A stretch of 64,000 bases of DNA. Origin: Roseovarius confluentis (lineage in GTDB: Bacteria; Pseudomonadota; Alphaproteobacteria; Rhodobacterales; Rhodobacteraceae). How positions within the stretch are numbered: position 1 is the stretch's first letter; each line of letters starts with the position of its first letter. Below, one piece after another: positions 48,086 to 58,077 of this stretch. The translations under genes and the position numbers were made by a program. The notes beneath the pieces were generated by a model. It was not told the origin of the DNA, made no database searches, and was given only the letters and a program-made list of their open reading frames with translations. Where the stretch lies: assembly GCF_002917925.1 (NCBI RefSeq), contig NZ_PPFE01000008.1, forward strand, positions 124,001 through 188,000, written 5' to 3'.

Positions 48086-50119
48086 TTGGTGCTTTGGCAG
48101 CGTGCCGTCGCCGCGTGGCTGGATCAGCGCGGGCACCTGTTTGCATGGGTGCCGGTGATGCTGGCGTGCGGCATCGGGCTCTATTTCGGGCTGAAGTCCG
48201 AACCGCCGGTCTGGGTTTACGTGGCGTTGGCCGCGGGCATTGGCGGGGCACTTGTGGTGCTGCGCCTGGTGGACGCGGGACTGGCGCCGGTGATCTGGGC
48301 CGTGGCGCTGGTCGCACTCGGGCTCTGCATCGCGGCGTTTCGGGCGCATGGCGTGGCGGATGCCAAGCTGGGCTGGCGTTATTACGGCCCGGTCGAGGGG
48401 CGGGTGGTGGATATCGACCGCTCCAGCTCGGACGCGCTGCGGGTGACGCTGGACCGGGTGGTGCTGCGCAACATGGGCCCCGATATCACGCCCGGGCGCG
48501 TGCGGGTGTCGTTTCACGGCGCGGCGGAGGGGGCCGATCCGCAACCGGGCGAGACGCTGATCCTGACCGTGCACCTGTCGCCGCCCGCAGGCCCGGTGGA
48601 GCCGGGCGGCTTCGATTTCCAGCGGCACGCTTGGTTCATGGGGCTGGGCGCGGTGGGGTATACGCGCACGCCTGTCCTGCTGCTGGAACCGGCGTCGGGC
48701 GGACAGGTGCTGTTCAAGACGCGCATGGCTCTGTCGGGCCGCATCCAGGCGCAGATGCCGGGTGAAGCCGGCGCCTTTGCCGCCGCGATCATGACCGGGG
48801 ACCGCTCGGGCATGGGGCAGGAGACGCTGACCGCGCTGCGCGTGTCGAACCTGGCGCACCTGCTGGCCATTTCGGGCCTGCACATGGGCCTGCTGGCGGG
48901 GTTCGTCTTTGCCGCCTTGCGGCTGGGGATGGCGGCTGTGCCGGGCTGGGGGCTGCGCCTGCCGACGAAAAAGATCGCGGCGGTGGGCGCGCTGGCGGCG
49001 GCGGCGGGGTACCTGGCGTTGTCGGGCGGCAACGTCGCCACGGAACGCGCCTTTGTCATGGTGGCGGTGATGCTGCTGGCGGTGCTGGCGGACCGGCGGG
49101 CCTTGTCCTTGAGGGCCGTGGCGCTGGCGGCCTGCATCATCCTGATGCTGCGGCCCGAAGCGTTGATGGGGCCGGGGTTCCAGATGTCTTTTGCGGCAAC
49201 GACGGCGCTGGTGGCGGTCTTCGGCGCCTTGCGCGACCTTGACTGGCGCTTGGGGCCCAAATGGATGCGGCCGGTCTGGGCGGTCGTCATGTCGTCCTTC
49301 GTGGCGGGGCTGGCGACGGCGCCGATTGCCGCCGCGCATTTCAACCAGATCGCGCATTTCGGGCTGGTGGCGAACCTGATGAGCGTCCCTTTGATGGGCG
49401 TGTTGGTCATGCCCATGGCGGTGCTCGTGGGACTCTTGATGCCCTTTGGACTGGAAGGACTGGCGCTGGCGGTGATGCAGCCCGCGCTGGAGTGGATCCT
49501 GGGCGTGGCGCATTGGGTCTCGGGGCTGGAGGGCGCGCGCGGTACCGTGGTTCGCCCCGGTCCGCGGGTGCTGCCGCTCTTGTCGCTGGGCCTGCTCTTG
49601 GTCGTGTTGTGGCAGGGGCGGGCGCGGTTCGCGGGCGTGGTGCCGGTTGCGCTGGCCTTCGTTCTGTGGGCGCAGGCGGAGCGGCCCGATATCCTTGTCT
49701 CCGACAATGGCAGCCTGGTGGGGGTGATGACGCCCGAGGGGCGGGCGCTGTCCACGGGTCGTGCCTCCGGCTTTGTCGCGATGAACTGGCTGGAGAATGA
49801 CGGCGATCCGGTGGATCAGGAGGGGGCGTTCGCCCGCTGGACCAAGGTGGCGGGCGGCGCGGGCTGGCCGATCACCGCCGTGCGGGGCAAGCGCGCGGCG
49901 GAAGAATTTACCGATTGCGCCGCGAAGGAGTGGGTGGTGTTCAACAACGTGCCGAAGGTGGAATTGCCATGCCGCGCGATCCATCCCGGTACGTTGAAAG
50001 AGACGGGCGCGCTGGCGATCTGGCGAGAGAACGATGGCCTTCGGGCCGTGACCGCCCGCGACATGACGGGCGCGCGGCTTTGGAACACGGACCGCCGGCG
50101 GCGGTCCGACTGGCGTTAA
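48086..50119 (+). CDS. comEC: ComEC/Rec2 family DNA-uptake channel protein
   Basis: 677-aa polytopic inner-membrane protein. N-terminal DUF4131 region has about three helices and an OB-like soluble domain; the central Competence domain carries the signature HLLAISGLHMGLLAGFVFAALRLG and many helices to about residue 480. The C-terminal about 150 residues look like a degenerate metallo-beta-lactamase part: no HxHxDH motif is present. Such shortened forms occur in alphaproteobacteria. The start is a TTG at 48086 behind GGGAG; GTG 48089 is also possible. No comEA or other competence genes are here. Confidence 0.9.
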   Translation: MVLWQRAVAAWLDQRGHLFAWVPVMLACGIGLYFGLKSEPPVWVYVALAAGIGGALVVLRLVDAGLAPVIWAVALVALGLCIAAFRAHGVADAKLGWRYYGPVEGRVVDIDRSSSDALRVTLDRVVLRNMGPDITPGRVRVSFHGAAEGADPQPGETLILTVHLSPPAGPVEPGGFDFQRHAWFMGLGAVGYTRTPVLLLEPASGGQVLFKTRMALSGRIQAQMPGEAGAFAAAIMTGDRSGMGQETLTALRVSNLAHLLAISGLHMGLLAGFVFAALRLGMAAVPGWGLRLPTKKIAAVGALAAAAGYLALSGGNVATERAFVMVAVMLLAVLADRRALSLRAVALAACIILMLRPEALMGPGFQMSFAATTALVAVFGALRDLDWRLGPKWMRPVWAVVMSSFVAGLATAPIAAAHFNQIAHFGLVANLMSVPLMGVLVMPMAVLVGLLMPFGLEGLALAVMQPALEWILGVAHWVSGLEGARGTVVRPGPRVLPLLSLGLLLVVLWQGRARFAGVVPVALAFVLWAQAERPDILVSDNGSLVGVMTPEGRALSTGRASGFVAMNWLENDGDPVDQEGAFARWTKVAGGAGWPITAVRGKRAAEEFTDCAAKEWVVFNNVPKVELPCRAIHPGTLKETGALAIWRENDGLRAVTARDMTGARLWNTDRRRRSDWR

Positions 50120-50232
50120 AGCGTTTCGCCATTCACCAGAGGCATCAACTGAAGGCGAAACGCGTGCAACGATTGGCCGTAGTGCTGCGTTTCGCGATAA
50201 GCTGTGATCCAGGTTTATCGCGAAACGCTTTA
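50117..50232. repeat. Double palindrome between comEC and lexA
   Basis: Four alternating copies of GCGTTTCGC make two hairpins: GCGTTTCGCC (50121-50130) with GGCGAAACGC (50154-50163), and GCGTTTCGCGATAA (50187-50200) with TTATCGCGAAACGC (50215-50228). The outermost TAAAGCGTTTCGC and its complement (50117-50129 and 50220-50232) begin exactly at the stop codons of both convergent genes. It probably works as a two-way transcript end; a dispersed repeat family is likely. Confidence 0.75.
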
Positions 50233-50946
50233 GTAGGTGCGGATGAGGCCGACGAGGCGGCCCTGTACCTTGACCTGATCCTCGGGCAGCACACGGGTCT
50301 CGTAGGCCGGGTTCGCGGCCTCGAGTGCGATGGCGTTACCACGGCGGTAGAATTTCTTCAGCGTTGCTTCCTGGTCGTCCACCAGCGCCACGACGATATC
50401 GCCGTTGTCCGCCGTCGATGTCTCGCGGATCACCACCACGTCGCCGTCGTTGATGCCCGCCTCGATCATCGAGTCGCCCTTGACCTCCAGCGCGTAATGC
50501 TGGCCGGGACCGGCGATCATGCCGCCGGGAACGGCGACATTGTGGCTGGCATGGGCAATCGCCTCGATCGGGACACCGGCGGCGATGCGGCCCATGACAG
50601 GCAGTTCCAGCGCGTGCACCGGCTCGACCGGCTGGGCGTTGGCGGGCTGTGCGGCCTCGGGGCGGTCGCCCTCGATCACGCGGGGGGTAAAGCCGCCGCT
50701 TTCGCCTCCGCCGATCGCTTCGCCGCCCATGCTTTCGGGCAGCTTGATGATTTCCAGCGCCCGGGCCCGGTGGGCGAGGCGGCGGATGAAGCCGCGTTCT
50801 TCCAGGGCCGTGATCAGGCGGTGGATGCCGGATTTCGAACGCAGGTCCAGCGCATCCTTCATCTCGTCAAAGCTGGGCGGCACGCCATCGCGTTGCACCC
50901 GCTTGTGAATGAATTCCAACAGGTCGAGCTGCTTTTTCGTCAGCAT
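50230..50946 (-). CDS. lexA: LexA repressor
   Basis: 238-aa SOS repressor. Winged HTH at about 1-65 ([20 protein letters not shown], then [13 protein letters not shown]), a glycine-rich linker, cleavage site A123-G124 in GRIAAGVP, catalytic S159 in KGDSMIEAG and K197 in EATLKKF. Alphaproteobacterial LexA is longer than the 202-aa Escherichia coli protein because of the linker, as here. Has its own SOS box 36 bp upstream. It follows moeA on the same strand but probably has its own promoter. Confidence 0.97.
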   Translation of the reverse strand: MLTKKQLDLLEFIHKRVQRDGVPPSFDEMKDALDLRSKSGIHRLITALEERGFIRRLAHRARALEIIKLPESMGGEAIGGGESGGFTPRVIEGDRPEAAQPANAQPVEPVHALELPVMGRIAAGVPIEAIAHASHNVAVPGGMIAGPGQHYALEVKGDSMIEAGINDGDVVVIRETSTADNGDIVVALVDDQEATLKKFYRRGNAIALEAANPAYETRVLPEDQVKVQGRLVGLIRTY

Positions 50947-50981
50947 TTTTCCACGTCTCCACGATCCATGCGTTTACATTT

Positions 50982-50996
50982 GTTCTACGCATGTTC
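50982..50996. promoter_or_regulatory. SOS box (LexA operator)
   Basis: GTTC-TACGCAT-GTTC, a direct repeat with a 7-bp spacer, the published alphaproteobacterial LexA site. Lies between moeA and lexA, so lexA is autoregulated. Confidence 0.9.
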
Positions 50997-51029
50997 TCGT
51001 TTTGTGTCAACGGGTCTGTGGATAAGCGG

Positions 51030-52202
51030 TCAGATCGGAACGTATTCGATCCAGTCGCCCTGCGCCCGGGGGGCGTCGTCGGCGGGCCGGATCAGCAGGG
51101 CATTGGCGCGGGCCAGCACCGACAGCATCCCGCTGTCCTGGCTGCTTTCGGGCAGGATGGTGCCGTCCTCGACCTGGGCGCGCATGTAATGTTCGCGCGG
51201 GCCGCCGGGGCCCATGTCGGCGGCAAGCCTGGCAGAGAGACGCGGGGCGGGGTGTGCACCCAAGCCCTGCATCGCGCGGATCATCGGCGCCATGAAGACA
51301 TGCCCGCAGACCATGGCCGAAACCGGGTTGCCGGGCAGCCCGAGCATCGCCGCGTCCCCCATCCGGCCCGCCATCAGGGGTTTGCCGGGGCGCATTCTGA
51401 CCTTGTAGAACGCGCGTTCCATGCCGAGATCGCCCGCGACCTTGCCCACGAGGTCATGATCGCCCACCGACGCGCCGCCGATCGTGATGACGAGGTCGGC
51501 GCCTTTGGCCAGGTCGAAGGCGGTTTCCAACGACTCGCGCGTGTCGGCGGCGATGGGCAGCATCCGGGGCTCGGCGCCCAGGGTGTCGAGCAGGGCGCAG
51601 AGGCCAAAGGAATTGGACGCGATGATCTGGTCGGGGCCGGGATCTTCGCCCGGCATCACCAGCTCGTCGCCCGTGGCGATGAGCGCGACCTTGGGTTTGC
51701 GGGTGACGGTGACGTCGGCCACGTTCATCGAGGCAAGCAGTGCGACATCCTCGGGGGAGAGCAGGCGCGGGGAATCGATCCGGTCGCCAACCTTGAAGTC
51801 GCCACCTCGGGGGCGGATGTTCGGCTTGTCGTCAAGCCTGTCGCCTAGCGTGATACGGTCGCCGTCGCGGCTGACGTCCTCTTGTATGACCACCTTGTCT
51901 GCGCCCTCGGGCACCGGCGCGCCGGTGAAGATGCGCACGGCCTGACCGGTGCGGACCGTGCCGTCAAAGCCGTGTCCGGCGGCGGCTTCGCCGATCACGT
52001 CGAAACTGGCGCCCGGTGTGGCCTCGGCCTCGTTCAGCGCGTAGCCGTCCATGGAGGAGGCGTCAAACGGCGGCTGATCGCGTCGCGCCTCGGCAGGCTG
52101 GGCCAGAACGCGGCCATGTGCCTCGCGCAGAGGGACGGTTTCCGGCTCCAGCGGGGAGACGAGCGAGAAGAGGTGGTCAAGAGCCTGGTCGACGGTGATC
52201 AT
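51030..52202 (-). CDS. moeA: Molybdopterin molybdenumtransferase
   Basis: 390-aa enzyme inserting molybdate into adenylylated molybdopterin in molybdenum cofactor synthesis. Motifs: [58 protein letters not shown] and [12 protein letters not shown]. Length is typical. ATGA overlap with the moaC stop upstream; it ends the trpG-trpD-trpC-moaC-moeA chain. Molybdenum enzymes themselves are not in the window. Confidence 0.96.
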   Translation of the reverse strand: MITVDQALDHLFSLVSPLEPETVPLREAHGRVLAQPAEARRDQPPFDASSMDGYALNEAEATPGASFDVIGEAAAGHGFDGTVRTGQAVRIFTGAPVPEGADKVVIQEDVSRDGDRITLGDRLDDKPNIRPRGGDFKVGDRIDSPRLLSPEDVALLASMNVADVTVTRKPKVALIATGDELVMPGEDPGPDQIIASNSFGLCALLDTLGAEPRMLPIAADTRESLETAFDLAKGADLVITIGGASVGDHDLVGKVAGDLGMERAFYKVRMRPGKPLMAGRMGDAAMLGLPGNPVSAMVCGHVFMAPMIRAMQGLGAHPAPRLSARLAADMGPGGPREHYMRAQVEDGTILPESSQDSGMLSVLARANALLIRPADDAPRAQGDWIEYVPI

Positions 52203-52675
52203 TTCGCCTCGTAACGGCCTGATTTTCCGCCGTCTTTCAGCACCACGCGCAAGCCGCCTATTTCCATCGCGCGGTCGACGGCCTTGGCCATGTCATAGAC
52301 CGTCAACGCCGCGGTGCTGGCGGCGGTCAGCGCCTCCATCTCCACCCCGGTCTGGCCGGTGGTCTTGACCGTCGCCTCGATACGGATGCCGGGCAGGTCG
52401 GGGTCGGGCGTGAGTTCCACCGCGACCTTGGCGATGGGCAGCGGGTGGCAGAGCGGGATCAGTTCGGATGTGCGCTTGGCGCCCATGATCCCGGCAAGGC
52501 GCGCAACGGACAGGACATCACCCTTCTTGGCGCGGCCTTCGATAATGATATCAAAGGTTTCAGGCGCCATCCTCACGTGACATTCGGCCACGGCCACACG
52601 GTCCGTCACGTCCTTTTCAGAGACGTCGACCATGTGGGCGTCGCCCTTGCCGTCGAAATGGGTGAGCCCGGCCAT
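52199..52675 (-). CDS. moaC: Cyclic pyranopterin monophosphate synthase
   Basis: 158-aa enzyme forming cyclic pyranopterin monophosphate after MoaA. Motifs: [54 protein letters not shown] and the C-terminal KSGRYEAK. The ATG shares a base with the trpC stop (TGATG order), then moeA begins by ATGA overlap. The moaC-trpC link is common in Rhodobacterales. Confidence 0.96.
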   Translation of the reverse strand: MAGLTHFDGKGDAHMVDVSEKDVTDRVAVAECHVRMAPETFDIIIEGRAKKGDVLSVARLAGIMGAKRTSELIPLCHPLPIAKVAVELTPDPDLPGIRIEATVKTTGQTGVEMEALTAASTAALTVYDMAKAVDRAMEIGGLRVVLKDGGKSGRYEAK

Positions 52676-53490
52676 CAGACGTGCGCCGCCGGGGTGGTAC
52701 CCGACAGGATATCGCGGGTGGCGGCGGTGACGTCTTCCTGCCGCATCAGGCTTTCACCGATGAGGAAACAGCGCGTGCCGTAGCGGGCCATCTCGGCCAG
52801 GTCGTCACTGGTGTAAAGCCCGCTTTCCGAGATCAGCAGGTGATCGATCGGGGCCAGCCGTGCCAGCCGCTTGGTGACGTCGAGCGAGGTCTCGAACGTG
52901 TTCAAATCGCGGTTGTTGATGCCCAGAAGGTTGGATTTGAGCACGCCGGTGCGCTCCAGTTCCGCCTCATTGTGCACCTCGATCAGCGCGTCCATGCCTT
53001 GCGCGATTGCGGCCTCTTCCAGTTCGATCGCCTGCGCGTCGCTGACCGAGGCCATGATGATCAGGATGCAGTCGGCGCCCCAGGCGCGGGCCTCGACCAC
53101 CTGGTAGGGGTCATAGAGGAAATCCTTGCGCAGCACCGGCAGATCGCACGCCTCGCGGGCCTGCGCCAAGTACTCGGGCGCACCCTGGAAGCTGGGCGTG
53201 TCGGTCAGCACCGACAGGCAGGTGGCGCCGCCCTCGGCATAGGCCGCGGCGAGCGCGGCGGGGTCGAAATCCTCGCGGATCAGACCCTTGGAGGGGCTGG
53301 CCTTCTTGATCTCGGCGATCAGGCCGAAACCGGTCTTGCTGGCCTGCAAGAGCGCGTCGCCGAATGGGCGCACGGTCGGGGCATTCGCGGCCTCGGATTC
53401 AAGCGTTTCCAGAGGCTTGTCGGCCTTGGCTGCGGCGACTTCCTCGAGTTTGTAGGCCTTGATTTTCTCAAGGATGGACGGCGTGCTCAT
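52675..53490 (-). CDS. trpC: Indole-3-glycerol phosphate synthase
   Basis: 271-aa TIM-barrel enzyme of tryptophan synthesis. Motifs: [15 protein letters not shown] with the catalytic lysine, [38 protein letters not shown] and [12 protein letters not shown], then [12 protein letters not shown]. Not fused to TrpF. Overlaps trpD (ATGA) before it and moaC after it, within the trpG-trpD-trpC chain. trpE is separate, 3.5 kb away on the same strand. Confidence 0.97.
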   Translation of the reverse strand: MSTPSILEKIKAYKLEEVAAAKADKPLETLESEAANAPTVRPFGDALLQASKTGFGLIAEIKKASPSKGLIREDFDPAALAAAYAEGGATCLSVLTDTPSFQGAPEYLAQAREACDLPVLRKDFLYDPYQVVEARAWGADCILIIMASVSDAQAIELEEAAIAQGMDALIEVHNEAELERTGVLKSNLLGINNRDLNTFETSLDVTKRLARLAPIDHLLISESGLYTSDDLAEMARYGTRCFLIGESLMRQEDVTAATRDILSGTTPAAHV

Positions 53491-54509
53491 GCGGCCTCCG
53501 ATGTGATTTTGGCAAGTGTTTCGATCCGGGCGCGGGCGGCACCGCTGTCGATGCTGTCGCGGGCCTGCTCGACGCCTTGCCTGAGGTCGTCCGCGTGGCC
53601 CGCCACCACAAGGGCTGCGGCGGCATTGAGCAGTACGGCGTCGCGGTAGGCACCCGGCGCCCCGTCCAGCAGGGCGCGGAACGCGCGGCCGTTTTCCTCG
53701 GGCGTGCCGCCCAGGATGTCCTCGAAGGGGTGGACGGGCAGACCCGCGTCCTCGGGGTGGATTTCCGCCTCGCGGATTGTGCCGTCTTCCTCCAGCGCCG
53801 CCAGTTGGCTGGGGAAGGAGATGCTCAACTCGTCTGTGCCGTCGCCGCCATGCACCAGCCAGGCCCGCTCGGACCCGAGCTTGCCGAGGGTTTCGGCCAT
53901 GGGACGGATGAGGTCGGCGCTGAACGCACCCGTCAGCTGGCGTTTGACGCCGGCGGGGTTGGTCAGGGGCCCAAGGATGTTGAAGATCGTGCGCGTGCCA
54001 AGCTCCGCCCGGACCGGGCCGACATGGGCCATGGCCGGGTGATGCATGGGCGCCATCATGAAGGCGATGCCCGCGCTTTCCAAAGCCTTTTCAACCACAT
54101 CAGGGCCGACCATCACGTTGATTCCCATCTGCGTGAGAGCATCGGCCGCGCCGGACTTTGAACTGAGGTTGCGGTTGCCGTGCTTGGCCACGGGCACGCC
54201 CGCGCCGGCCACGACGAAGGCAGTGGCGGTCGAGATGTTCAGCGTGCCCTTGCCGTCGCCCCCGGTGCCGACGATGTCCATCGCGCCGGCGGGCGCGCGG
54301 ACCTTGTTGCACTTGGCGCGCATCACGGCGGCGGCTGCGGCGTATTCGTCCACCGTCTCGCCGCGCGTGCGCAGGGCCATCAGGAAGCCGCCCATCTGGG
54401 CGGGCGTCGCCTCGCCCTCGAAGAGGGTGGTAAAGGCCGTTTCGGCCTCTTCCCGGGTTAGGGGACGGTCGGCGGCGGCGCCGATCAGGGGCTTCAGGCT
54501 GTCACTCAC
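53487..54509 (-). CDS. trpD: Anthranilate phosphoribosyltransferase
   Basis: 340-aa enzyme transferring a phosphoribosyl group to anthranilate. Signatures: [20 protein letters not shown] (PRPP loop), [22 protein letters not shown] and [26 protein letters not shown] overlap with trpG; its product feeds TrpF and TrpC. Confidence 0.97.
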   Translation of the reverse strand: MSDSLKPLIGAAADRPLTREEAETAFTTLFEGEATPAQMGGFLMALRTRGETVDEYAAAAAVMRAKCNKVRAPAGAMDIVGTGGDGKGTLNISTATAFVVAGAGVPVAKHGNRNLSSKSGAADALTQMGINVMVGPDVVEKALESAGIAFMMAPMHHPAMAHVGPVRAELGTRTIFNILGPLTNPAGVKRQLTGAFSADLIRPMAETLGKLGSERAWLVHGGDGTDELSISFPSQLAALEEDGTIREAEIHPEDAGLPVHPFEDILGGTPEENGRAFRALLDGAPGAYRDAVLLNAAAALVVAGHADDLRQGVEQARDSIDSGAARARIETLAKITSEAA

Positions 54510-55087
54510 GCGGGCACCTTCATGACGTCGAGAAAATTCTGCAAAAGAGCGTGGCCATGTTCCGAGCGTATCGATTCGGGGTGGAACTGGACACCGTGGA
54601 TGGGAAGCGTCCGGTGTTGCAGGCCCATGATCGTACCATCGTCAAGTTCTGCCGTGATATCAAGCACATCCGGGCAGGTGTCGCGCGCCACGACAAGGGA
54701 GTGATAGCGCGTCGCCTCGAACGGGGTGGGCAGCCCGGCAAAGACGCCAGAGGCAGTGTGGTGCATCGTGCCCATCTTGCCATGCACGATATCGGAATGC
54801 CGTGTGACCGTGCCGCCGAAGACCTCGCCGATGGCCTGATGGCCGAGGCAGACGCCCAAGAGCGGCGTGCGCGTGTCCGCCGCCGCTTCGATCAGCGCCT
54901 TGCAGATGCCCGCCTGCGACGGCGTGCCGGGGCCGGGCGACAGGAGGATCCCCGCGGGTTTCATCGCCATCGCCTCCTGCACGTTCAGCGCGTCGTTGCG
55001 ATGCACCTGCACGTCCGCGCCCAGCTCGCCCACATATTGCACGAGGTTGTAGGTGAAACTGTCGTAGTTATCGATGAGCAGCAGCAT
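54506..55087 (-). CDS. trpG: Anthranilate synthase component II (glutaminase)
   Basis: 193-aa class I glutamine amidotransferase partner of TrpE. Nucleophile cysteine in [17 protein letters not shown] and the histidine-glutamate pair in [17 protein letters not shown] 55087 ([14 protein letters not shown]) is the family start; a longer frame upstream is not favoured. First gene of the trpGDC-moaC-moeA operon. About 136 bp separate it from the divergent polysaccharide-deacetylase-like gene. Confidence 0.97.
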   Translation of the reverse strand: MLLLIDNYDSFTYNLVQYVGELGADVQVHRNDALNVQEAMAMKPAGILLSPGPGTPSQAGICKALIEAAADTRTPLLGVCLGHQAIGEVFGGTVTRHSDIVHGKMGTMHHTASGVFAGLPTPFEATRYHSLVVARDTCPDVLDITAELDDGTIMGLQHRTLPIHGVQFHPESIRSEHGHALLQNFLDVMKVPA

Positions 55088-55223
55088 GTCGCCAATTTCC
55101 CGTCCGCGCCGTGTCATTTCGGGCCTATGACCCGGCATTTCAATCGGGGTATAGATGCTCAGGGTTGCGCGGCAGGGTCAAGAGGCGCAAAACTGTTAAG
55201 AAAGAAATAAGAGGGCAATAGCA

Positions 55224-56768
55224 GTGTTACGCGGATTTCTTGCCGGAGTGGTGTCGGGAACGGCCTTGTCGGGAATACTTCTGGCCGGGGCCTCGGTGCT
55301 GAGCGGAATGCCGGGGAATACCCCGCCGGAGGCGACGCCGGTCGAAGTGCCGGCCGGGTCGGAGTTCGACCAGTCGCGCGACGACGACGCGGCCTCGTTG
55401 CCGCAGTTGCAGGAAACGCCCACGCCTGACTCCGTGCCGCAGGTAACCGCGCCCGAACCTGACGATCTTAGCTCGATGGACGGCGCCGACACCACCTCGT
55501 CGGGGCAGCCCGAAACCGGCCAGCCCGAAACGGGGCTGAGCACGCCGGAGACGCCCGAGGGTGACAGCGGCCTGAGCGTGGGCAACGAGGAGCCGGTGCT
55601 GCCCAACCCGCAGGCCCAGGCGCCCGAGGCGCCGTCGGGCGAGGACGACCTGTCGATTTCCACCGAACCGGCGCAGCCGGCGCTGCCGGACCCCGGCGAG
55701 GAGAGCACCGCATTCCCCGAGCCTGAAGGCGCGGATGCCCCCGAGGCGGACAGCGAACCGCAAGCCGAGGCCGAGAGCGGCTCTGGCTCTCAGACGACCC
55801 CGGAAACCATGCCCGAGACCTCTGACAGCGACGTGGCCGCGCCGGAGCCACAGGACGACCCGGTCGTCGACGCACCGCAGGAGGCGGAAGAGTCGGCCTC
55901 GCCTTCGGCAGAAGCGGACGAAGAGGCTGCGGAGGCAACGAGCGACTCGGAAGAAACCGGCACGATCGGTGATATTGCAGAAGGCGTGACCACCAACCGG
56001 TTGCCCACCGCGATCGACCCCGCGCCTGAAGCCGAAGCCGGGACCGCAGACGTGTCAGCCGAAGATGCAACCGAAGAGACGGAAGCAGACACCCTGCCGC
56101 CGGTCGAACGCTTCGCCGCCGAGTTCGACAACCCCGAGGACAAGCCGCTGATGTCGATCATCCTGATCGACGATGGCACCAGCCCGATCGGCCCCGCCGC
56201 GCTGGCCGATTTTCCCTATCCGCTGAGCTTTGCCGTGGATGCTTCGTATGCCAATGCCGCTGACACCGCCGCGGAGTACCGTGCGGCGGGGATGGAGGTT
56301 CTGGCCATGGTCAACCTGCCGCAGAATGCCGCCGCGAGCGACGCGGAAACGTCGATGAGTGTTCTGCTGGAGGCCGTTCCCGAGGCGGTGGCGGTTTTCG
56401 AGGGGACAGGCACCGGGCTCCAATCCAGCCGCGAGGCCGCCGAACAGCTGGCGCCGATCCTGAAGGACAGCGGCCATGGCCTGGTAATGTTTCCCAACGG
56501 GCTGAACACGGCGCAGAAGCTGATCGCGCGCGAGGGCGTGCCGTCGGCCACGGTGTTCCGCGATTTCGATTCCAACGGTCAGAACGCCGCTGCCGTGCGC
56601 CGGTTCCTCGATCAGGCCGCGTTCCGCGCGGGCCAGGAAGAGGGCGGGGTGATCATGGTGGGCCGGCTGCGCCCGGACACGATCAGCGCGCTCTTGCTCT
56701 GGGGGCTTCAGGACCGGGCGGCCAGCGTGGCGCTGGCGCCGGTCTCGGCGGTGCTGACGGCCGAGTAG
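55224..56768 (+). CDS. Divergent polysaccharide deacetylase family protein
   Basis: 514 aa: an N-terminal membrane anchor (about 1-28, FLAGVVSGTALSGILLAGAS), a long acidic low-complexity spacer (about 30-295) full of P, E, D, A and S with short near-repeats such as GQPETGQPETG, and a C-terminal domain from about 305 (KPLMSIILIDDGTSPIGPAALADFPYPLSFAVD onwards) of the DUF610/YibQ-type divergent deacetylase. Expected to work at the periplasmic cell wall; activity is uncharacterised. Start is a GTG at 55224. Spacer probably lets the domain reach across the periplasm. Confidence 0.85.
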   Translation: MLRGFLAGVVSGTALSGILLAGASVLSGMPGNTPPEATPVEVPAGSEFDQSRDDDAASLPQLQETPTPDSVPQVTAPEPDDLSSMDGADTTSSGQPETGQPETGLSTPETPEGDSGLSVGNEEPVLPNPQAQAPEAPSGEDDLSISTEPAQPALPDPGEESTAFPEPEGADAPEADSEPQAEAESGSGSQTTPETMPETSDSDVAAPEPQDDPVVDAPQEAEESASPSAEADEEAAEATSDSEETGTIGDIAEGVTTNRLPTAIDPAPEAEAGTADVSAEDATEETEADTLPPVERFAAEFDNPEDKPLMSIILIDDGTSPIGPAALADFPYPLSFAVDASYANAADTAAEYRAAGMEVLAMVNLPQNAAASDAETSMSVLLEAVPEAVAVFEGTGTGLQSSREAAEQLAPILKDSGHGLVMFPNGLNTAQKLIAREGVPSATVFRDFDSNGQNAAAVRRFLDQAAFRAGQEEGGVIMVGRLRPDTISALLLWGLQDRAASVALAPVSAVLTAE

Positions 56769-56926
56769 GCCAGTTCTGCGTGACGTGACGGTGCGCGCGA
56801 CGCCTGTTGCGCCACATGTGCGGGATATCGTAGAGGTCGTAGGGAAACAGGTCATTTGCCACAGGCGACGTCGTGGACCTGACGGTGACATCGACCAATT
56901 GACCACAGTTCGGGACAGTAATTTCA

Positions 56927-58021
56927 ATGGAAGCCGTCCATCACCCGCTGCAACAGCACAGGCTTGCCGCGCTGCACGACTTCGAGATCCTCGACACGGA
57001 CCCCGAGCAGGAGTTCGACGAGATCGTGAAGCTGGCCGCGGCGGCCTGTGGCACGGCGATCTCGGTGGTCAATTTCATTGACGCGGAACGGCAATGGTTC
57101 AAGGCGGAAACCGGACTTGGCGTGCGCGAGACGCCGCTGGCAACCTCGATCTGCGCCCATGTGATCCTGGAAGAGGAGTTTGCCGAAATCCGGGACACGC
57201 TGGAAGACCCCCGGATGCAGGACAACCCGCTGTGCTGTGGCGAGCCGGGCCTGCGCTTTTATGCCGGGGCGTTGCTGACCACCCAGGAGGGGCTGCCGCT
57301 GGGCACGCTGTGCGTTCTGGATTACGAGCCCCGTGAACTGACCGCGTTGCAGCGCGACACCCTGCGCGTTTTGGCGCGGCAGGTCATGGCCCTGCTGGAG
57401 ATGCGCAAGGCGTTGCGGTCGGCCGACATCCTGCGCCGCGAGGTCGATCACAGGGTCAAGAATTCGCTGCAATCGCTGTCGTCCTTTACAAATCTGCAAA
57501 CCAGGGCCTTTGCCGCGGACGAGGCGAAACTGGCCCTGTCGATGGTCAAGACTCGGATCGACGCGCTGACACAGCTGCACGACATGCTGTACCAATCCGA
57601 TGAACTCAGCGTGGTCGAATTGGGTCAGTACCTCACCCAGGTCTGCGCCCAGCTCGAAGGGCTGGCGCCGGCTGAAGTCACGGTCGAGGTCGCGGCGGTA
57701 TCAGTGTCTGTCGTGGCACAGCAGGCCGTCGCCGTGGGCACCTTCGTGAACGAATTTGTCGCGAATTCCTTCAAGCACGGATTTCCCGACGGGCAGGGCG
57801 GTGCGGTCAGGGTCGATCTCGGTCTCGAACCGGACGGGCGTGTCCGGCTGACCTGTTCGGATAGCGGTGTCGGTCTTCCGCCCGACCACGGCGCAAAGAC
57901 GAGCGGCCTGGGGATGAAGATCGCCGAAGTCGTCTGCATGGAGCTTGGTACGGACCTGGACCTGCGAAACGGCACGCATGGTGTCGTTGCGACACTGACA
58001 TTCAGCCCAGAGACGGCATAG
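56927..58021 (+). CDS. GAF-domain sensor histidine kinase (HisKA_2 type)
   Basis: 364-aa soluble kinase. GAF domain at about 22-160 (LHDFEILDTDPEQEFDEI, FIDAERQWFKAETGLGV, then CAHVILEE), HisKA_2 dimerisation domain with the phospho-acceptor H175 in LRREVDHRVKNSLQSL, and an ATPase domain with the N box VNEFVANSFKHGF, SDSGVGLP and SGLGMKIAE. Similar alphaproteobacterial kinases feed the general stress response (PhyR). No response regulator stands beside it. Conserved cysteines CC at 103-104 and C76 could be redox or light-chromophore sensing sites, not shown. Confidence 0.9.
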   Translation: MEAVHHPLQQHRLAALHDFEILDTDPEQEFDEIVKLAAAACGTAISVVNFIDAERQWFKAETGLGVRETPLATSICAHVILEEEFAEIRDTLEDPRMQDNPLCCGEPGLRFYAGALLTTQEGLPLGTLCVLDYEPRELTALQRDTLRVLARQVMALLEMRKALRSADILRREVDHRVKNSLQSLSSFTNLQTRAFAADEAKLALSMVKTRIDALTQLHDMLYQSDELSVVELGQYLTQVCAQLEGLAPAEVTVEVAAVSVSVVAQQAVAVGTFVNEFVANSFKHGFPDGQGGAVRVDLGLEPDGRVRLTCSDSGVGLPPDHGAKTSGLGMKIAEVVCMELGTDLDLRNGTHGVVATLTFSPETA

Positions 58022-58077
58022 GGCGGTTCGCGTCCCCCCGACGCGACGGATGACCGACGCAAGCCCTGCCGCCCGGC

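Noticed and set aside
48011..49984. 657-aa minus-strand open frame opposite comEC
   Set aside because: Basic low-complexity shadow typical of reversed high-GC coding; ComEC motifs are on the plus strand.
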